Source of the DNA: Eulemur rufifrons
Lineage: Eukaryota > Chordata > Mammalia > Primates > Lemuridae
Direction of reading: 5' to 3'
NCBI RefSeq assembly: GCF_041146395.1
Contig: NC_090989.1
Coordinates: 120,341,501 to 120,405,500 of the forward strand
DNA length: 64,000 nucleotides
Shown: positions 47,016-59,419 of the stretch, in pieces
Numbering within the stretch: the stretch's first letter is position 1
Layout: each line of letters starts with the position of its first letter
Made by a program: the position numbers and the translations under genes
The notes under the pieces: generated by a model
Told to the model about the DNA's origin: nothing
Seen by the model: only the letters and a program-made list of their open reading frames with translations
Databases searched by the model: none

Positions 47016-47345
47016 ATGGCTGACCACGGATGCCAGCTGCCAGATTGTCTCAGAAAGAAGAAAAAGTTTTAGATGAAAAAGAAAAAAACAAACAAATAAA
47101 AATCATAGTTCAGGTGTAATTCTGAGGGAAAAGTGCCAGAACCTACAAGAGATTCTACGGGAAGAAGTTGTGGAGCAGAACAAGAAGGAGCAAGATATTG
47201 GCAGAGGTCAGCCCCCGAGAGGCGTGGAGTCCAGTGAAAAGGGTAGGTGAAGTGGTTTTGTTTCTCCCCCCTCACATCACTGGCAGTCAGTAGGCTCCTG
47301 AGCTGCTGGAGGGCCTTTCTACCCTCAAGAGCCCCAAAATGCTGC
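47016..47345 (+). mobile_element. Fragment resembling a different L1 5' UTR
   Basis: It begins GAAGATGGCTGACCACGG. AAGATGGC is the YY1-type motif near the 5' end of many L1s. The block then differs from the L1M text on both sides. It has no A-tail and no ORF. It fills the place where ORF1 and the 5' part of ORF2 would be expected. Confidence 0.45.
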
Positions 47346-50300
47346 TGCCAGTGAAATAGAAAATTTAAACAGGCCTACATCTATTAAAGAAATTGACTCA
47401 ATAATTAATAACTTTCCAAAGAAGAAAGCACCAAGCACAGATGATTTCACTGGTGAACACTACCAAACATTTAAGGGAGAAATGGTGCCAATTCTTCACA
47501 ATCTCTTCTAGGAAATGGAAGCAGAGGGAACATTTTCTAACGCATTTTATGAGACAACAATTACCCTGATGCCAAAATGAGATTAAGAGAGATTATAAGA
47601 AGAAAATGCCACAAATCAATATTTCTCATGGATAGAGATACAAAAGTACTTAACAAAATATTATCAAATTGAATCCAACAATGCATAAAAGGAATTATAT
47701 ACCATGGTGAAGTGGGATTTATTCCAGGTGTGCAAGGCTGATTCAACATTCAGAAATCAATCACTGAAATCAACCACATCAACAGGTTAAAGAAGAAAAA
47801 ACATATGATCATATCAATTTATTCAGAAAAAGCACCTGGAAAAATTTTGTGCCCATTCATAATAAAAACTTTCAGCAATTTAGGAATAGAAAGGAACTTC
47901 CTCAATTTGATAAAGAACATTTTTAAAAATCCTGCAACTAACATCATTCTTAATAGGAAGAAACTGGACTCTTTTCACCTACATGGCCTCTCTCACCAAT
48001 CCTATTCAATATCACACTGGAAGTCCTACCTATGAAATAAGATAAGAAAAATAAATAAACGGTATTCAGGTTGGGAAGAAAGACCTTAAAATTTGCAGAT
48101 GACATGATTGTCTATATAGAACATCCAAAAGAATCAATCAAGACAACTCTTAGAACTAATAAATGATTATAGCAAGGTAACAAGATACAAGGTAAATATA
48201 TAAAAGCCAATTTCTTTCCTAGTATACTCCCAATGAACAACTGAAATTTGAAACAGAAAAACTACCATTTATAATAGTGCTACCCCAAAAGAAACACAAA
48301 GTTGTAAATATAACATAATATTTACACAATCTATGTGAAAATAAAACCCTATACAACTCTGGCAAAAGATATCAAAGATGATCCAAATAAATGGAGAGAT
48401 AGTCCATGTTGATGGATTGGAAGACTCAATATTGTTAAGATGTCCATTCTTCCCAAATTGACCTATAGATTCAATACAATTTTAATCGATATCCCAGCAA
48501 GTTATTTTGTAGATATCAGGAAAATGATTCTAAAGTTTATATGGCAAAAGACTTAGAATAGCCAACACAAAATTGAAGAAGAACAAAGTTGGAGAATTCG
48601 CACTATGTAATTTCAAGACCGAATAAAAATCTACAGTATGACAGCATGGTATTGGTGAATGAATAGACACATAGATCAATGGGACAGAATAGAGAAACCA
48701 GAAATAGACTTACACAAAAATAATCAAACTGATCTTTGACCAAGGAGCAAAGGTAATCCAATGGAGAATGGATCGTTTTTTCAACAAATGATGCCTAAAC
48801 AATGAACATAGACACAGATGTCACAACTTTCAAAAAATTTAATTCAAAATGGATTGAGACCTAAATTAAAAATACAAAAGCAATAAAACTTCAAAAGAAA
48901 ACATAGGAGAAAATCTAGGGGTCCTTAGATCGGGCAATAAGTTTTTAGGTACAACCAAAAGCACAATACATGAAAGAGAACATTAGCAAGTTGGACTTTA
49001 TTAAAATTAAAAACTTCTGCTTTGCAAAAGACACTATAAAGAGAATGAAAAGATAGGAAAATACTTACAAAAAGACATATCTGATAAAAGATGTGTATCC
49101 AAAATGTGCAGAGTTCTTACAATTTAGCAATAAAAAAACAAGCTAATTTAAAAATGAGAAGACCTGAACAGAAAACTTTCTAAAGTGGCAAATAAACAAT
49201 TGAAAAATGCTTAATATCATTTGTTGTTAGAAAATTGTAAATTAAAACAACAATGAAATATCCCTGCATGCTTCTTAGAATGGCTAAAATCGAAGATCTG
49301 GAAATATAAATTGTTGGTGAGGATGTGGAGCAAGAGAAACTCTCATTCATTGCTAGTGGGAATGTAAAATGATACAGCCACTTTGCAAGACAATTGGCAG
49401 TTTTGTACAAAGTAAACATAGTCTTGCCATATAGTCCAGCAATTGTATTCCTAGGTATTTACCCAACTGATATGAAAACTAGGTACACCAAAGCCTACAC
49501 AGAAATATTTATTGTAGCCTTATGCATAATTGTCAAAAACTAGAAGCAATCAAGATGATTTTCAGTAAGTAAAAGAATCAACAAACTGTGCTTTGTCCAC
49601 GTGGGAATGTCATTCAGCTATAAAAAAGAAGAAACTATCAAGCCACAAAAATACATGGATGAATCCTAAATGCATATTATTAAGTAAAAGAAGGCAGTCT
49701 GAAAACATACTGTATGATTCCTATTATAAGATATTTTGGAAAAGGCAAAACTATACAGTCAATAAGCAGACTCTACAATTGTCAGGGGTGGGAAGGCAGG
49801 AAGATTGAATAGATGAAGTACATGGAATTATTTTAGGATGATAAAACTATTCTGTGTGATAATGTAATGGTAGGTGTATGACATATGTATTTGCCAAAAC
49901 CCTTTAATTTCACAGCACAAAGAGTAAACCTTAATGTATGCAAATTTAAAAATCATTTAGGAGGTCAGGAGGATTCTAAGATGAAATGCAGATTGGGGCA
50001 AAAGAATCCAAATATATTACAAATGTGTGAAACAACTAAATTGAAGGGGTGGGGGAAAATGTGCTGATCTACATAACTTTGGAAATGAGTGAAGACTGTA
50101 AAGACAAAGGGAACTGCACACGAACACTGTACTGTAGCTGGTAAAGTTATTTCCCATGGGGGGGAGGTTAACAATTCTGAAACCACTATACCACTCAAAT
50201 GAAAGAATTAAATAAATGGATGATGGATGGTGGGAATCAGGTTTCTCAATGATGGAGTGGGAAGTTACAGACAAGCAAGAGAAAGAGGTTAGAATAATCC

Positions 50301-51535
50301 ACGTAGTACTGGGTTAGAGTAGAAGACATTGGTCTATGAACTCATGTTTGGCTTAATATAGATACAGATGGATACATATAGAAATATTTATATGGGTTAG
50401 TACACACACATACATTTCCTTGTTTTGCCAGCTGAGAAGGCCTAGATCTCATGACACTGCAGTAGCAACAAGCGTACTCAGAGCCCAATCTTAGTTTCTA
50501 ATATCATTCTCTAATAAAAGGAACCCATTCTCTAATAAAAGGAACCAGGGATCCTGGAGAAATGGTTTATTGTAAGACTGGGACAGGGAATATATGAGAT
50601 GAACCCAGAACATCTTATAGTGCCAGAAAGTAAGAAAGTACTCAAAACCACACAATGATGTGGGTATGCCAAAGGGACATAGGAGTCAGCTGAAAGAATG
50701 GCCAATGGCCAAAGTAGGAACAAATTGAGTAAAAAAATAAATTAAGCAATATTGTATTATAACCCAAAATAGAAAATAAATGCCCATGAGTCCATTCAGA
50801 TATAAATAAATGATCAAATAAATAAATAAGTGATGGAAAGTAGGTAAATCTCCCATGTAGAATTCCAAGTAATTTATGTAGATACTCCACCCTTAAGGAG
50901 ATAAAAAATATAACTTCCCACTCCTTAAGTGTGGGTTGTGCATAGACTTCCTTTCAAAGAGTACAGTATGGAAACGAGAAAAACAGAGTCACTTTGCAGT
51001 GGAGAAACCTGACAAACAGCACCTGAGTCAGGTGATCAAGGTCAACATCAATAGTGACAAGTCATGCTGACAGCTAGTTTTCTTGATCTGATATGGCAAG
51101 AATGGCACTTTACCTCTGTAAAGATCCTCGTAGAAAAACCATAACTCTCATCCAACCATGAGGAAAATATCAGACAAATCTAAATTGAAATATTTCTACA
51201 CAATACCTGACCAGAACTTTTCAAGACTTGATGTCAAAGCCATCAAAAACAAGGAAAGTCTGAGAAACTGTTACACTCTAGAAGAGCCCAAGGAGACATG
51301 GTGACTAAAGGTGATGTTGTATTCTGGAACAGGAAAATGACATTAGGTAAAAACTTAAAATACCTGAATAAGGTATGGGGTTTAGTTAATAATAATGTAT
51401 TGATATTGGTTCAAGTGTACCATACTAATGTAAGATATTAATAGTGGAAACTGGGCATGGGGAACTCTCTGTACTATATACATAACTTCTCTGTAAACCT
51501 AAAACTATTATAAAATAAAAAGTTTACTAAAAAAG
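47346..51535 (+). mobile_element. Old L1M, sense: ORF2 remnant plus long 3' UTR
   Basis: From 'CCTACATCTATTAAAGAAATTGACTC' (ORF2, reverse transcriptase region) through to about 49900, then a long 3' UTR ending 'TAAACCTAAAACTATTATAAAATAAAAAG' at 51535. A phrase near 51240 ('CATCAAAAACAAGGAAAGTCTGAGAAACTG') is diagnostic for L1M 3' UTRs. ORF2 is riddled with stops and shifts. The minus-strand frames at 49965-50890 are shadows. Confidence 0.85.
50505..50546. repeat. Perfect 21-bp tandem duplication
   Basis: Two exact adjacent copies of a 21-bp unit beginning CATTCTCTAATAAAAGG, at 50505-50525 and 50526-50546, inside the L1M 3' UTR. Confidence 0.97.
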
Positions 51536-51794
51536 AACTTTTCTAGAAAAATGGTGGGGGTGGTAGCAGTGAGGTGTGGCTAAGGAAGAGAAAAGGTTAA
51601 GGGAAGGTGCTCAGCCCTGGAGAAGAGAGCCAGGGGTTGAAGCACATATGTGAAAGTGTCCCCAAAGAAGGGTAGAGATCTGGCTGTCAGAAATGGTCCA
51701 ATACCAAGGAATATTTGTAAAACAGAGTATGAATCCAAAGGCACCGCCCTGGAAACCAGCCAGGTGGAGTTCGGTAAGACTTTTATGCGCTTTT

Positions 51795-51985
51795 CAATGA
51801 GTGTTTACTTAGTGCCAGACACTTTATAAACATTTCCTCATTGAATTCCCCCAACAACTCTGTGAAGCAATTATCCTTTTCTTCTTTGTGCAGATGAGGA
51901 ACTGAGATCCAGAGAGAACATGTGTCTTGGTGGCTACAGCAAAGACTATGTCTGGAATTTGAGCCCAGCTCTGTCTAGATCCATG
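51795..51985 (-). mobile_element. MIR SINE, antisense
   Basis: 'AATGAGTGTTTACTTAGTGCCAGACAC', 'CAGATGAGGAACTGAGATCCAGAGAG', 'GAATTTGAGCCCAG'. Confidence 0.85.
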
Positions 51986-52007
51986 TTCCTCATACTACTT
52001 AATCATT

Positions 52008-52232
52008 TTCATTTACTGAGCACATAAATCATTATTCAGGCCCCATGACAAATGCTGTAAATGCATCATCACATAAAATTCCCTATTTGGGTAGTAGATT
52101 CAATCCTTATCCTCATTTTACTGATGAGGAAAGAGTCTCAGAAAGCTTAATCGGAAGTTCCTCAAAGTACCCCAGATAGGAAATGGTGGTGCAGATATTC
52201 AAACACAGGTCCTTTGATTTCTAAAACCCTGG
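52008..52232 (-). mobile_element. MIR SINE, antisense
   Basis: 'CATTTACTGAGCACATAAATC', 'CCTCATTTTACTGATGAGGAAAGAGTCTCAGAAAGC', 'CAAACACAGGTCC'. It lies about 20 bp from the previous MIR in the same orientation. Confidence 0.82.
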
Positions 52233-54715
52233 CCTGTCTCACTTTCCATGGTAATAACTGTAGGTGGTTTTCACTGCATAGAGTCTGACCTGTCAGGCAT
52301 CTCTCTGAACTACTTTCCCTAAGTCTGGAATTAGCAGGAGTGACCAATGACCACTGAAGCCCTGCTCACTATTCTCATCTCTCATTGCCTAGAGATCTGC
52401 GCTTCACACTGGAAGACCAGCCTGCTGAAGACATGGCTACAGCGAACACTGAGGCACTCTCCTGCTTCAGTTCAGCAAAGGAGCAGCAATTTCCTGAACC
52501 GCCAGCTGCAGACCTCTAGAATGGATCCTGTGATTAAAGTCCTCTAGCAACATCTCAACATGATCAAATTACACATTTCACTGTGGTTTCAGAAGCTCAG
52601 AGTGTGGCCTGCAGTGCAAATGACATGTATGACACACAGGGTGAAAGCTACTAGTAATGGTCTCTGATAAGCAGGTGAGCTGCTAGCTGTAGAAACTCCA
52701 GGCCATTTAGGTCTGCCAAGCGTGTTTGGGTTGCTCAGTTCACAGCCTGCATTGCTTGACAATGCAGGATGTAGGGAGCAGATTCAATAGCAGGAGGAAC
52801 ATATCAAGAGAGCTGAGGACTCAAAACCATTCAGAATGATGTCCAGGGTCTTCTGAGGCCATGTACCACAGCGGGCTTCAGAAGACAGCTAGGGCTTGCA
52901 TCCTAGATAGAGGGCCCAGGAGAGGATGCCCCTGGAAACCTCACCATCCTCAGCGTGGCCAAGACATCAAGAGTCCATGAACTCTGGCAATGATCTGCCA
53001 GGATGCTTTCTACTGACTTTGTTCAAAGAGTCAGTGGGTCATCTCCAAGATTGTGATAAGCAAAGGTTTACCAAACTGTGACCCTGCAGTTTGGTAATGG
53101 CAATATAATTCTAGTTTGCAACAGATGCATTTTATCCTGGAGACATTATCACTCCTATTGGGAAACGCTATTGCATAGGAGTATAGGGGCTTAAATTGTA
53201 AGCTGTGGCAATGGCTGCATTTAATATGTGGATTTGCTTGTATTTTTACAGTTTTGTGGGGTGGAATTGGTGAAGTGGTATTCTTATGTAGCCTGTTAAG
53301 CCCCTGGATTTTTGAGAAAATGGAACACATGATAGACTGGGTAGGGAGGTGGGAGAGGCAGTACCCTTACTTCCAGGGAAGATGGAGCAGGCCGCAGCTG
53401 CTGAGGAAGGAATCCAGACGTGGTTCTGCCTGGAGTGCCACCCCTCTGGCTGGGGTGAGCTGAAAGGAAAGCAAGTGGTGGAAAAGAAAATTTTGCAAAT
53501 TGATTCCTTTAGAATTTGGAATTTTCTGCATCAACAAGGGATGTACTTGGAAGAAAGAAAAGGAATACAACATTAAATTTTATGGGCTAGTTTGGGACAT
53601 TTTGTTTTGTAGGCATTGTATTCTTTGGACTATGTAGTTATCATCTGCTGCATATTGTTTAACACTGTCTGGCGAGCTTGGTTGGACAACATAGCTGGGC
53701 ATTATTTAAGATGGGAAATAGGATAGCAGTGACTTCTTGGCCTGTTGCCTGATGGTGTAGTTGAGGTTCCAGATACATCTTGGCATGACTGGAAAATTGG
53801 AGGGCCTCTTCTGCCAGAAAACTGTGTTTAATGGAGACTGACGAGCCTCCTGTGTGAACTCAGCCCAATGGGAAAAGGAGCCAGGCACAGTTCATGCGTC
53901 CAGAACAAAAGCCTTAGTTGTTGGCAGAGATTCCTCATGTTTCCTTTTAGCCCAGTTCCCCTTGCACTCATCCAATCATTTAAAACACTTTTACTGAGGC
54001 ATTAATATGTGGCAGTCACTGTGTTATGTGTATAATTGCAACAGTGAACAAGACAGACACAATGAGCATTCGTATTCTACGGACATTAGGAAAACTGACA
54101 GTAAAATGTAAAAGCGGGTGCTTTGAACAGTCTGGCAGACATGGGAGCACAAGCAGTCCACTTTCTCTAAAACCAGATGTCGAATGGAGAATGACCTCCC
54201 CATCATCCATCCAGAGCTGACCACTTTGGCACTTTGGCACCATGAAGAGTCTGGGGTATTGGTGCTACTTGTTGGTGAGGCAGGAGGGGGAGATTAAATC
54301 CAACAAAGCAAACATCTGTGGGCCAAGAGGAGCAGACACAGAGACCTTAGCACCTTCTAGGGCAATGACAAAGACCATGATGCTCAGCAGAGAAACCGGT
54401 GAAAACATAGGCCCAGCAGACTGGTGATGGGGAAGACGCAGGGTCTGCGATGCCCCATGGAGTAGTCAGTGGTAAAGAACCAGCATGGATAGTGGAGGAA
54501 CAACAGTGCTAGGAGGAGAATACTTCTTTGAGAGCATATTTTTGAGATTCCCTGGAATCACCCAGAGATACTACAGAGATTTTGCAGGACACAAATATGT
54601 TCGTTTATGTTTTTTTCCTGCTAAAATGACCTCACAGGCTTACAGGCCGTTGAGTCCTGGGACAACTGAATTACAACAGTCATAATGAGAGCATCAGCAG
54701 CAAAACTGCCCTCTG
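52233..54715. other. Unassigned stretch
   Basis: About 2.5 kb with no repeat I can name with confidence. A perfect 11-bp stem (TTACCAAACTG/CAGTTTGGTAA) lies at 53068-53097. A 75-codon plus frame (53349-53576) is unrecognised. I see no gene. Confidence 0.4.
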
Positions 54716-54734
54716 TCTCTACTACCACAACCCC

Positions 54735-54828
54735 GTAATTACTGCCACTGCTGAATGCTTACCAGGAGCCAGGAACTGGGCTATGAGCTTTAAATGTGTT
54801 GCTGCTAATCCTTAGAAAGATTACCAGG
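54735..54828 (-). mobile_element. MIR SINE, antisense, first part (split by L1M)
   Basis: 'CTGCTGAATGCTTACCAGGAGCCAGGAACTGGGCTATGAGC' is the antisense MIR 3' end. The rest resumes at 56253 after an L1M. Confidence 0.75.
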
Positions 54829-55935
54829 AAATTCCACTTTGGGCCAAGATGGAGTAACAGGAAGCCAGATTTATCCTCCTTTCTGAAATAACCAAAAATT
54901 AGACAAAACATATGAAATGATGGTTTTTAATACATGGACATTAGGCAACAGAGGACAGTAATACCCAAAGGATGAGAAATAAACAAGACTATGGTTGTCC
55001 CAGCTTACAGGCCACTGTGCAGGGAAGAGGAACCGGGGCAGAGCCCAGCAGACAACCCGAGTAGGGAAGGCTGAGAGGCTGGGGAGACCAGGACAATTAG
55101 GGTTTGTGGGACAGAGTACCAACAAGGAGAGAGCTGCACAGAGAAAGATATACAGAGATCTGCAGAGGCTCCCTCTCAACTGCTTAGCTGAGTGCTGATC
55201 AGTACACGAGCGTGAGAACAAAAACTAAGGCTGGGAAAATAATCACTCAAAAATGTTTAGAGGCAATAGTGCCCAGTGCTCACACATGGCTGGGAATATG
55301 TCTGTTTTCAACAGCCAGACTAGAAAATATGATGCAAACGGTGTTGGGTAGAGATTTCAGAAGAAACTTTGAGAGTAGTAAGAATAATTAGCTCTAGACA
55401 GATATCATTCTACTTAAATTTTTAAAATGACACCTGAAAGGGTCAATTTTCTAAGTAACTTAACTGCATCCTCAAACAAATCTCAAGAATATTTATAGGA
55501 ATACAGAAATAACCAGTGCCAACAAAGTAAAATTACAATGTCTGGCATTCAATCAAAAATTATCAGACTTGCAAAGAAGCAGGAAAATACAAACCATAAT
55601 GAGGAAAAAAATTTGTCAACTGAAACAAATTCAGAACTAACACAGGCAAGGGCATTAAAAGAGTTACTATAAATGTATTCCATATGTTCAAAAAGTTAAG
55701 TAGACACATAGAGAATATTAATAAGGTCAAAACTGAACTAAAGATAAAAGCTACAGTATGTGAGATGAAGTGTACATTAAATAGAATTAAAGGATGATTG
55801 GACATTGCAGAACAAAAGATCTAGAAGTGATCTAAAATGAAACAGAGACTACTGAAAAACAACAATACTGGGACACACTACAACATGATGAATCCCAAAA
55901 TAATTATGTTGAGTAAAAGAAACCACACAGGCAGG

Positions 55936-55966
<31 letters not shown>

Positions 55967-56252
55967 GTGTACATACTGTATGATTCAAATTCTGGAAGAT
56001 GCAAAATAATCTAGTGTAATAGAAAGTGGATAGTAGTTGCCTGCAGATGAGGAGGGGAGGAAGGAGTGCTAGGAGATTACAAAGAGGAAGAGGAAACTTT
56101 TGGAAGCAATGTATGTGTTCATTTTCTTCATTTTGGTGATAGCTTCATGGGTATATACATATGTCAAAACTTAAGTTGTACACTAAATATTTGAAGTTAT
56201 TTATTGTGTGTTAATTATACCTTAATAAACCGTATTTTTTTTAAAAAAAAGC
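54829..56252 (+). mobile_element. L1M with both ends but internally deleted
   Basis: The 5' end carries 'GGCCAAGATGGAGTAACAGG' (YY1-like CAAGATGG). 5' UTR and the start of ORF1 run to about 55855 ('CATATGTTCAAAAAGTTAAGTAGACAC'). The text then jumps to the end of ORF2 ('CACTACAACATGATGAATCCC') and the 3' UTR, ending 'CCTTAATAAACCGTA' plus A-rich tail. Most of ORF1 and nearly all ORF2 are missing. Near-identical 9-mers flank it: ATTACCAGG (54820-54828) and ATTACAAGG (56253-56261). Confidence 0.85.
55936..55964. repeat. (CA)n microsatellite
   Basis: About 14 CA units inside the L1M 3' part. Confidence 0.95.
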
Positions 56253-56360
56253 ATTACAAGGTATTATCTTGCATATTTTAAAGATGAGAAAACGGATATC
56301 TTGGTGAGTTAAGTGACTTGCCTAAGACCCAATGGTTTATGAGATAGTGACCCAGGATTA
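56253..56360 (-). mobile_element. MIR SINE, antisense, second part
   Basis: 'TTTTAAAGATGAGAAAACGGATATC', 'GTTAAGTGACTTGCCTAAGACCC' continues the MIR broken at 54828. Confidence 0.75.
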
Positions 56361-56499
56361 TTAGTTCTGTATGTCTTTTGGTGGCATCAGAAGGCAACAT
56401 CAAAGCTAACGTTCCTTGATTGTGCTTCTTGAAAAGATTGTATTTTTAAAAAATATCTATAACACACAGTGAGCATTGGCTGATGAGCCCTCTCTAATA

Positions 56500-56680
56500 T
56501 ATACAATACTTACCACCATCTGACATATTATAAATTTATTAATTTAATTGTCAAATGTCAGGCTTTCCAATCCCTTCCTGGCCAATAGAAAGTGAGCTCA
56601 CAAGAGCAGGGATTTTGTTTAGTACTCTATTTGCATTGAATCTCTCTTATATACCACCTCTGTACCTCTTTCTCTCTTGT
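56500..56680 (+). mobile_element. L2 LINE 3' region, sense
   Basis: 'TTACCACCATCTGACATATTATAAATTTATTAATTT', 'AGAAAGTGAGCTCACAAGAGCAGGGATTTTG'. Confidence 0.75.
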
Positions 56681-57835
56681 TCTAGCTGACATTTTGGTGA
56701 CCAAATGTGCATAAATTCCAGTGTGTTTTACAGAGACGTGACCTGTCAGTGCCCTGCCTCAGGCCTGCATCTGGTGCCTCTTGCCTCATGCTCCAGAGTT
56801 CTATTATTGGTGCTGCTGCAAGACTCCACTCAAGAAACGAATGTTACTTAAAAGTGCAGGTTTCCCTCATGGGGTGAATTTTTCCAATGGGAGATGGGAC
56901 CTTGTGCATAAATTCTACCTCCTTCCACCTCCTGATGGATGGGCCTTACGTTATACCTTAGGGATGGTGCTGTGGGATCAAGTAGTCAGACTCACTCAGG
57001 GGTGGCAAATGTGATGCTCTTGTATTAGCTCCCCCTCCTTCCCAGCTTCACCCTCTTTCACCCTCCCACCTACCACCTAATGCCAAACCTTCTAATAAAG
57101 GCCGCTTGCATCAGGCTCTGTTTTCTGCCTTAAAAGTTGGTATCTGCAGTGGTCCAATGAGGCAGAGCCCTGGGTGGCATTTTGGAGCTGTGCTGCTCAT
57201 GCATTGGAGGGAATAAGAATCTCTATGCCAGTGATAAGCAGACTAGAGATAACTTCCGAGAGGCGGTGGCATTATAATGAGTAAAGTTTTCACCTAGATT
57301 CACTCCTGATGAGGTGTAGATAGAAAGTGAGGTGTTATGATATATGGTGGCTATAGCTCTTGCACAATGCAGGGGCAATGATAATTGCAGAAGTCATAGA
57401 GTGGGATAGGTTTTTAAAACTTCATTAGACCTTTAAAAATGGCAATCTCAGAACACCCAACTGACAAACTATGCTTTGAGAGCCAGAAATTTCTATGGAA
57501 GTTTTTAAAGGAAATGTTCTCCTCTGCAGCCACAGGGCAGACAGTGCTGAAGATCAGGCCCAGCATCTAATCGTCAGGGCATCAGAGCTGCAAAGGAGAG
57601 AGAGCATGTGACTGGACAAGTCTCCTATGTCATGGTCATGTCTTAAATCGGAAAACGGTGAAGTCCTGAGACTTGGGTTGGGGTAATTTGGGTAGATGGA
57701 CCAGAGGATCTTGAATTTCCAGATACCTTTGAACTTTCCAGAATGACTAAGGATCCCCATCCCTTTGTCCAACCCTCATTCTGCTTAGAGATAGTGTAAT
57801 GCACTCACCTGGGGTAGGCACCTCATAAGGTTCTG
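56681..57835. other. Unassigned stretch
   Basis: No named repeat. 'CTTCTAATAAAGGCCGCTTGC' near 57090 contains an AATAAA, but no open frame leads into it. Confidence 0.4.
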
Positions 57836-58330
<495 letters not shown>

Positions 58331-58745
58331 AGGAATTCCCGTTTTTTTTTTTTTTTTGTCAGCCAAATGTTGTCAACCAATCTGCTTGTTCTTCACAAGA
58401 ATTTATCTCACCCCCCTTCGTTCATTCAGGACAGTAACAAAGGCCAAATGTCAACATGGCCTGAGTAGAGAAGTACAGCCACGCTATGGAAGACAGTAGC
58501 TTATATTATGAAGAAATTGTAGGACCTACTTAGTATGCACCAGCAGGGACCAGAACACATGTATGCATGGATCTTATGGGTATTTAACCACAGAAGAATA
58601 TAAGATTAGACAGGAGAGAATTTATTATTGAAGTCTTTGCTCATGGGTTAGGATTCAATGGTGTGACAAGGACATGCATTTGAAGTTGGTCCTAATAGTT
58701 TGCTGGGATGGCCCTTTGAAGTTTGTATATGACAGTGGACTATAG
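58331..58745. other. Unassigned stretch
   Basis: A 16-base T run lies at about 58342-58357. Otherwise nothing is recognised. Confidence 0.45.
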
Positions 58746-58749
58746 TTCA

Positions 58750-58917
58750 CTGTGATTTTCAAAATGTGGTTTTCAGATCAGCAGAATCAGCCTCACTTGG
58801 GGACATGCAAATCCTTTGCTGAATCATAACCTCTGGAGTAGACCCCAGCAATCTGTGTTTTAATAAGCCCTCCACGTGATTTGGATGCTTACTAAAGTTT
58901 GAGAACCACTGGCCTAT
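58750..58917 (+). mobile_element. MER20 hAT MITE
   Basis: 'TGATTTTCAAAATGTGG', 'GACCCCAGCAATCTGTGTTTTAATAAGCCCTCCACGTGATTTGGATGC', 'AAAGTTTGAGAACCACTGG'. The 3' terminal repeat is well kept. Confidence 0.9.
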
Positions 58918-59069
58918 AGTAATAAGGCTAGAGGCCAGAATTTCTTGGGCACAGTATTTAGGGAAGGAGCCAGAAGGCTCAGAGAGATGGGACTGTTAGA
59001 ATGGATTTATTATGTAAGACACAAGAACCACTTTGGTTATGTTCCCTTGGAAGGCCCTGAGTGTATCCC

Positions 59070-59097
59070 TAATGAAGGAAGTATACTTCCTTCATTA
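59070..59097. repeat. Perfect 28-bp palindrome
   Basis: TAATGAAGGAAGTA is followed immediately by its exact reverse complement, with no spacer (centre between 59083 and 59084). The middle is GGAAGTATACTTCC, two ETS-like GGAAGT cores facing each other. Confidence 0.98.
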
Positions 59098-59419
59098 AGG
59101 CAATAAGGAAGGCACAGGTGATGGGGACATTGGACTCTTTTAACAAACTTGGTGCCAGCTGCCCTCTGTAGGATGAGGTTACCTATGGGAGATGTTGCCA
59201 TGCACCTGGGCTCCATAATGTCAATGGGATGATAGGATTATAGGATGTTAGAGGTGGCATTTAGGGTCAGAGGTAAGCTGCTGTCATTACTATAATAGGC
59301 CATAAGGCTGAAGTGGCAATTGAGGGGCATTGGTCTACAGGGGGTTGTGGAAATGATAAAGATATCATGGCAATGTTTTGGGGATGTTTGATGATTAGGG
59401 ACAGCTGATTAGAGTGTTG

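Noticed and set aside
58342..58357. 16-base T run suggesting the tail of a second minus-strand retrocopy
   Set aside because: No gene-like sequence adjoins it on the right side. It lies just upstream of the 5' end of the RPL30 copy.
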